Shown here piece by piece: positions 58,830 through 64,000 of a stretch of DNA of 64,000 bases. How positions within the stretch are numbered: the stretch's first letter is position 1; the number at the start of each line of letters is the position of its first letter. The stretch covers positions 673,501 through 737,500 of the forward strand of contig WPIO01000155.1 of NCBI GenBank assembly GCA_009760855.2. Reading direction: 5' to 3'. The notes below the pieces were generated by a model. It searched no databases. It saw only the letters and a list, made by a program, of their open reading frames with translations, and had not been told where the DNA came from. The stretch comes from Cristatella mucedo (Eukaryota; Bryozoa; Phylactolaemata; Cristatellidae). The position numbers were made by a program, and so were the translations under genes.

Positions 58830-60256
58830 CCTTCGATATGATACAGCGATCAGAGGCGGATCAAGTGGCAGACTGAGTGGCAGCCAAATAAAATTATGGT
58901 AGGTGCAAGGCAGAGGGACCAGGCAACAAAAGCGAGCTGCGCACAGATGCCATTACTCGAGCAAGCATAATCGAGCAGAGAGTGCTGAGCTCAGGCTTCG
59001 TGTGTGCATGCGCTGCATGTGAGATTCGATCGAGCAAGCACCTGTTTGGCTGCTGCTGCCGCAGCTGCATTGTTCTCGTCCGACGATTCAAGGCTCTCGT
59101 CGGCGCCCTCCGAGCTTCCGCCGCTGCCACTCCGAGCTCTGCCTTGCTCAGACGATGCCGAGTGACCGAGAGCATCGTCCGGTCCGTCGCTCGACTCAGA
59201 CGTGCTTGGGCAGCTGCTCGTGGACGAATGCTTCTTCAGGATGCCCTGCAGATCCTTTGGGGGCTCCTTGGTATAGATTATCTCGGGCGATGACAAGGTC
59301 GTTGGGTCATCCTCTTCGCCGTCGTCCTTGGCACCAGTAGCACGAGCAGCGCCAGCAGCAGCAGTAGAAGTGTCAGTCACCTCCTGCCGAGCACAGAAGA
59401 CAATTTGTCACAAGCTGAACACATGCAAACCAGTTGCTCAAAAAAGCAGAAGGGTAGGGGACGAAACCTGACGTGGAGGCAAAAGCTAATAGATGTACAC
59501 CTAGGTGCACTCAGAAGCAGATGATTTCTTTCGGAGGCATTTACATCGGCAGAGAACCAACTCAAAAGTGCATCGAGATCATCACTACTAGCTTGAGCTC
59601 GAAAATCAGTCGCCTCTCATAATGCTGCCACATCAAAGTAGCCAGGACGCAATCGGGAGCCCAGGATGACGAGCGAGTTTTTATAGGGTGGAAGAGGAGA
59701 CATGTTAAGGCGAAGGACAGTACTTCATAATGCACTGCCTGAAGGCACAACCGAATGAAAAACCTCTCCACAGTCTCGAATACCTAGAAGTGGCAGAGCA
59801 ACGGGTTTGACGGAAAGTACAACTGCTCGGTTGGCCAGCTTGATTGCCTAGATAGTTGACCCAGATTGCTTCTGAATCATAGCCCAGCAACAAAACACTT
59901 GCACTTCCAAGACCCACATCACCGGCTAAAGCCTGCAGCAGGCAAAACTGTATGCCTACTGAAATCGGAATGACAACAGCCCTGGCTCTTCTGCTGCGAC
60001 TATAGACTAAAATTCACCAACCCCTAGTCTTTACTTTTTTTTTTACAGCTTGTCACATAGCAGACAGGCTACAAACTGAGAGAAAGAAGGCCACGGATGA
60101 GCCTCAAGCCATTTACAAATGTCAAAAACAAATACCTCATGCCCCTTTAAGACAGACAGGAATCCGTTTGCATCACGCTGGCGGCTCGCTAAACCCTTTT
60201 CTGGGGACACAGGGTGAGCGAATTTCACTACATTGCAGGCCGCAGTCCAGCGCAGG
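57745..60256 (-). CDS. DNAAF2: DNAAF2/kintoun-like dynein assembly factor, 3' exons only (partial)
   Basis: Kintoun works with HSP90/HSP70 in the cytoplasm to pre-assemble axonemal dynein arms. The minus strand has exons at 60256-60136 and 59932-59784 (CS-like domain candidates), 59383-59042, and 58632-57745 (terminal). Family-like signatures are a GILKKHSS segment with Ser-rich downstream, a KKAVTFNDHVDET block followed by a long KRKRQKKK stretch, and the C-terminus TKCSFDFRNSIIYELDM, which matches my recollection of the DNAAF2 tail. Poly-Ala, poly-Gly and Ser/Asp-rich stretches fill the rest. The join between 59784 and 59383 does not keep phase (direct splicing gives a stop), so a small exon or another donor is missing from my model. 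The N-terminal PIH domain is not seen and should lie beyond 64000. The KKAVTF element also resembles a PP1-docking RVxF motif. Confidence 0.72.
58741..58829. repeat. (GA)n microsatellite in DNAAF2-like intron
   Basis: On the sense strand a (CT)n run, about 110 bp upstream of the terminal exon acceptor. Confidence 0.96.
59042..59383 (-). CDS. DNAAF2: DNAAF2-like exon with GILKK segment
   Basis: 114 codons, phase 0 at both ends (acceptor CTCGGCAG, donor GTGCTT after AAACAG). It encodes an acidic, Ser/Ala-rich chain with PPKDLQGILKKHSS in the middle. It is flanked by a (CT)n-bearing intron. Confidence 0.72.
59784..59932 (-). CDS. DNAAF2: DNAAF2-like exon, second half of CS-like domain (candidate)
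   Basis: The acceptor TGCCTGCTGCAG begins a frame encoding GDVGLGSASVLLLGYDSEAI then WVNYLG; the beta-strand plus Trp pattern fits the end of a CS-like fold. The donor AG|GTATTC leaves phase 2, which is incompatible with the next confident exon. Confidence 0.4.
60136..60256 (-). CDS. DNAAF2: DNAAF2-like exon, first half of CS-like domain (candidate)
   Basis: A strong acceptor (CTGTTCTTCCTCAG) opens 121 nt encoding LRWTAACNVVKFAHPVSPEK and further residues, ending CATGAG before donor GTATTT. It leaves phase 0, which fits the next candidate exon exactly. The LRW(T/S)A...PEKGL pattern aligns with the kintoun CS-like region as I recall it. Confidence 0.5.
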
Positions 60257-60299
60257 CTGAGGAAGAACAGCGCTGTTCTTCCTATGACCCAAGACAGAC

Positions 60300-60632
60300 A
60301 GCCTTCGACAGCCTCACAAGAGTCTAAACCCGAAGTGGCAGTTGCTCGACATTGCGCTATCGCTGCCGACTGCGGCAAATCCTCTCAAGAGCTGTTCCTG
60401 TCCTGAGCTGCTACATTCATGCTACTCACTTTCTTGAATAGCCTCCTCCTGACTCAGTCATGCTTCTCACCGTTTCTTTGCTGCATGAGTATGAGTCTGC
60501 TGGCTACCTTTTGAGCACTGAATGCCGCTAATGCTTCGAGTGTGCCATATGAAGGTCTCTAGCGTAACACCAACTTAGTCTTTGTGGAATTACAGATGAC
60601 AATAAATACAAACATACATACATGAGCTCTTG
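60300..60632 (+). mobile_element. LINE family B, decayed 3' end
   Basis: CTGCCGACTGCGGCAAATCC, GCTACTCACTTTCTTGAATA and GCGTAACACCAACTTAGTCT, then a clear (CATA)n tail (ACAAACATACATACAT). Confidence 0.8.
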
Positions 60633-60635
60633 GGT

Positions 60636-60775
60636 CATAGCCTACATGCTTGCACTTAACGACTCAGGTCGTAGGCTGCAGCCCTTCTGTAGACAATCGC
60701 TTATTGCCTGCTGCAAACTGGGCGATAGCCGAAATGGCTCGTCTGCCGCTATATAAATGACAGTTGAATCAGTTC
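60636..60775 (+). mobile_element. tRNA-derived SINE copy 7
   Basis: ACGACTCAGGTCGTAGGCTG, GGCGATAGCCGAAATGGCTC and GCCGCTATATAAATGACAGT. B-box mutated. Confidence 0.7.
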
Positions 60776-60977
60776 TGACTTTTAACTTGAACTGTGACCA
60801 CTGGTGCTTCAACATCTCTCAGCTGCCACTATTACCGTGAAGTACTGGCAAAACGTACTGGCTTAGCGGCAGCAGCGATGGCACCTAACGTTGAGGTTTC
60901 CTTCAGCAGCTCAACTGGGCCCCAGAATCGTTTTTATTTTATCCTACTTTACATAGCATCTCTGGGCTAATAAGATT

Positions 60978-61075
60978 AATAATATATATATATATATATA
61001 TATATAATAAGGCTATAATATATTTATATATTAATTATAATATTTAATATTATTATTAAAACGTAATATTAATAT
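60978..61075. repeat. (AT)n and AT-rich low-complexity run
   Basis: ATATAT tract at 60979-61004 followed by TAATATTA palindromic sequence. Confidence 0.93.
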
Positions 61076-61084
61076 TAGCCTTAG

Positions 61085-61232
61085 CTGAAGGTTAAGATGG
61101 TTGCTCTTTACAAGCCGGATCGTATGTTCGGGTCCTGCTATAGGCGATCCTTTATTGCCCACTGCAAGTGGTGGTGATAGTCGCTAAGGCTCCACTGATG
61201 CTTTATAAATGAAGCTGTCGAATCAGCTAACC
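61085..61232 (+). mobile_element. tRNA-derived SINE copy 8
   Basis: GTTCGGGTCCTGCTATAGGC, GCCCACTGCAAGTGGTGGTG and AAGCTGTCGAATCAGCTAAC. Confidence 0.8.
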
Positions 61233-61254
61233 TATAAAGAAGATCATTCGAGCG

Positions 61255-61432
61255 AGTGGCATGCAAAGTTGTTTCTATGCTGACGATATTCAAGTTTCTA
61301 CATCGAAATTTCTTCTCAAGATTTCCAACAGAACGGACATAGCTTGAATTGCTTAGACATTTATAATTACATATCCGTTCCCGCATGGTAGCAAACCTCT
61401 TGAAACTAACTGGAAAACTCGACTAATAAGAC
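61255..61432 (+). mobile_element. Decayed RT fragment of another LINE
   Basis: Reads CFYADDIQVSTSKFLLK around 61275-61325, with the catalytic YADD box, then a SWMVANLLKL-like stretch in another frame. It is not family A; family B or a third family is possible. Confidence 0.55.
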
Positions 61433-62754
61433 GGCCGAACAGGGTCGTTTGACTTCCGATGATACAACGGTGCACCATATTGCATCTTTGGAATTTACCA
61501 CTCGGGTATTATTATTTTTTAACCCTCATTCAAGTTTAGAGTGCTTTAATCAGGTAGCCGATGAAAATTTTAAGAATTTTAAATTTATTTGAAAACCATA
61601 TTAAAAGATAAACTAATTATAAATGCAATCACAAATTTTGGTGGTTGTCAGATGACTAAAACATGGTCAATATTTTTTTTATCTAAGACCTATTTAAACC
61701 GGAAGTATCGTCGAGCTCAACAAAATAATTTTCTTTGAAAATAACGGAGCCGGAACTGCGGTTTTCTGGTGAACTGTGCAAATATAAGCTACTCAGCCCT
61801 AAACGAACCCTCAGAAAATAACTTTGGAAAATGACAAAACGTAAAACTTTCCCGGAAATGACACGCCCCTCGAGATCAAACGTCTGACTAAAACATGATC
61901 ATAAGAGAGTAAACCCCCTATCGGCTGGGGCCTAGTCCCACCTCTGCTTCCCCGACCAGCCCATAGCAATTGGCTGCAAACGGCATTCCAAGGCCCACTC
62001 CTTATTTACTTGGCAGAAACATGTTTACATTGGTAATTTTACATCGTATCACAAACTGGAAGTGACTGTCGTTCGGCAAGTAGATGAACATTAGGGATAA
62101 TGTATTGAGAATTTACTGCTGCCGGGGCTGCAGTGACTAAGGAGTCCATTATCACGGCACCTCATGAATCCTGGGACAGCTGACCCAGTTCCTGTAGCAG
62201 CCATAACGCACGAGGCGACGGCCACGAGTGGTCCTTTGTTCGGCGGCCGGTCAGCATGGTGACTTGGATGGAACTAGCGCCGCCATTTACTGGAAGCCAG
62301 TCTGAAATGTTGATTCATTTCTATTCAATGAAATTTATGTGATTTCAAGTTCTCATTTATGTCGTTAATAGTTAAATATTTGTATTGGCGAATGCCGGTG
62401 AGCCGCCCGGCTGTAGCTTAGATTGACTGCCTGTGGTATGAGACCTATCGGGGATATGATCTGCTTAGGCTGTATAAGGATCTTGTTAGATTGAGCTATT
62501 CCTAAGATCCATATTTATCTATTTATTGAATTGTTCGTGCGATGATAGCGTTTCCTAGTGCTGCCTCTTGGTTGTAGCTTGGGAGTTCTCAAGTTTATCT
62601 GCAAACGACAGTCCAATGCCTGCTGTCATTTATGTCATATCTCCTAAAATAATGATCCGATCACCTTAAAACTTTGGAATGTATGATTGATTGTAGTTAC
62701 ATACCATTCCAGCCTTCTCGCGTGCATATTGGACCTCGGTAGATAGGCTTATGC
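61433..62754. other. Unassigned DNA
   Basis: No gene or repeat recognised. Confidence 0.35.
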
Positions 62755-62925
62755 TGATCAAAACTGGCTGTAAGGTGGTTGCTTTCACGACCTCGGTACC
62801 GAGGTCGTGGGTTCGATTCCTGCAGGGGGCGACTCTTTATTGCCACTGCAAGTGGTGGTGATAGCATTTAAGGCTCTTCTGTCGCTATACAAAAAGAGGC
62901 TGTTTAACCAGCTAGGATTTATTTA
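62755..62925 (+). mobile_element. tRNA-derived SINE copy 9 (well preserved)
   Basis: Palindrome at 62786-62809, B-box GGTTCGATTCC, GCCACTGCAAGTGGTGGTGA, GCTCTTCTGTCGCTATACAA and GGCTGTTTAACCAGCTAGGA. Very similar to copy 3. Confidence 0.92.
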
Positions 62926-64000
62926 TTTGTGTTTGTCATGCTAAGCCTTTGTCATCCTTTCACTCACATGTCGTAAAAATATCACAGGTAGGCTTACAGT
63001 GACCCAATCAACATGAAATTCGAAATACATGCTCGTAAGTATGTGTTTCCATGTTGTATGGCGACAAATATAGTAACAATCTTGTTTTTCGTCACCTACA
63101 TGCTTTGGCAGCTTAAGTTGGCTTCTCTGAGTGTAGTCCCAGCAGTGGTACTTGGTACCTCATCAATTGTACAGCTTGGTCGATACTGGGCCGATCTGTG
63201 TGAAATTTGGAATATAGGTGGGGCTCACCTGTCTCCACGTCCCCCCTTGTGCATCTGCGCATGATGGGTGTGTATGCATACGATGTGCCTGTCACAAAAT
63301 GTCCCTGGGCTGTGGTCGTGATGACAGTCAACAGTTTGAGATAATGAATTTTTTTTATATTTTTTTGTGGTAGGTTTTAGCGTGGAGTCGAGCGTCTTGC
63401 ATCTTCTGAGCGGTTTGCCATAATTCTACAATGACTGGTAGCAAATCTGGGTGATTTGATGGTAAAGCCGTGTATGGCTGAGCTGCAGTGCTATGCGTGA
63501 CCTTGGACTTTTACAGGTCATCAGAAGGTCAATACGGCAGCTATATGACATCAAACGATAGCTTATGTTACCAGTGTTCTTTGTGCCAATTTTCATGCCA
63601 TTAATTTTATTGGTCTTTGTACGATATTAATAAATGTGCTTTGGGGGGACAACTCTTAGCACTATTAGCGGCCATTTTAGGGGTTATAACTCACACTACT
63701 GGCCACCCTAGAAAAATAGTCCGTGCCACGCCCCTCCAGCTAACCTCTGTAAATTTTAAATGTACGGGAAGGAGTAGGAGAGTCCCATAAAAGTAAGCGG
63801 CTGATGCTGTACTTACGTTGCAACCTCCGACATGTATACCACAACTCCGTTAGTACAGATATGAGATAAGTGTCAATTCAAAAACAGCAGTGATACTTTA
63901 CTAATTTGCATATGTAGCTACAACATGTACTCTTAGTAGTTACTAAACCTAACCAATTGCAAAAATAGAGACTAAACACTGAATTGTGCATTGAATAAGA
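62926..64000. other. Unassigned DNA
   Basis: The 83-codon ORF at 63013-63264 has a hydrophobic stretch but no family resemblance. The DNAAF2-like 5' exons are expected further right. Confidence 0.35.

Overview
This is a eukaryotic window, almost certainly from an invertebrate animal. It has spliced genes with GT-AG introns, a DNAAF2/kintoun-like gene (which implies motile cilia), very many 5'-truncated LINE copies, a tRNA-derived SINE, and (CT)n, (CAG)n and (ATT)n microsatellites. I cannot name the species or phylum from sequence alone. Nothing prokaryotic (operons, CRISPR, IS elements) is present.

Layout. Positions 1-19,300 are a repeat graveyard with no host gene I can support. They hold LINE family A (an L2/CR1-type element with an (ATT)n tail), LINE family B (a second, related family), one SINE, and an interrupted DNA transposon. 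At 19.4-21.3 kb is a GC-rich island with one ORF on the minus strand, a divergent 7-transmembrane receptor-like protein, followed by a 21-bp minisatellite. Positions 21.3-38.2 kb are again mostly repeats and unassigned DNA.

From 38,281 to 53,383 lies a clear gene pair. ENOPH1 (enolase-phosphatase E1, methionine salvage) runs on the minus strand in six exons, 52,146 to 38,281, which I reconstructed exon by exon with all phases matching (280 residues). The intronless RRP8 gene (nucleolar rRNA methyltransferase / nucleomethylin) starts 178 bp away on the plus strand. The two share a short bidirectional promoter. The ENOPH1 introns are filled with LINE copies, (CT)n tracts and a (CTG)n tract.

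From 57,745 to 60,256 on the minus strand are the 3' exons of a DNAAF2/kintoun-like dynein-arm assembly factor; its 5' part (PIH domain) would lie beyond the right edge. The last 3.7 kb hold SINEs and unassigned DNA.

The most informative signals beyond the genes are a tRNA-derived SINE with a near-perfect palindrome between its A and B boxes, a conserved two-tier stem-loop ending every family A LINE, LINE copies inserted into each other's (ATT)n tails, a clean twin-priming (5'-inverted) LINE insertion, and a very divergent class-A-like receptor ORF.
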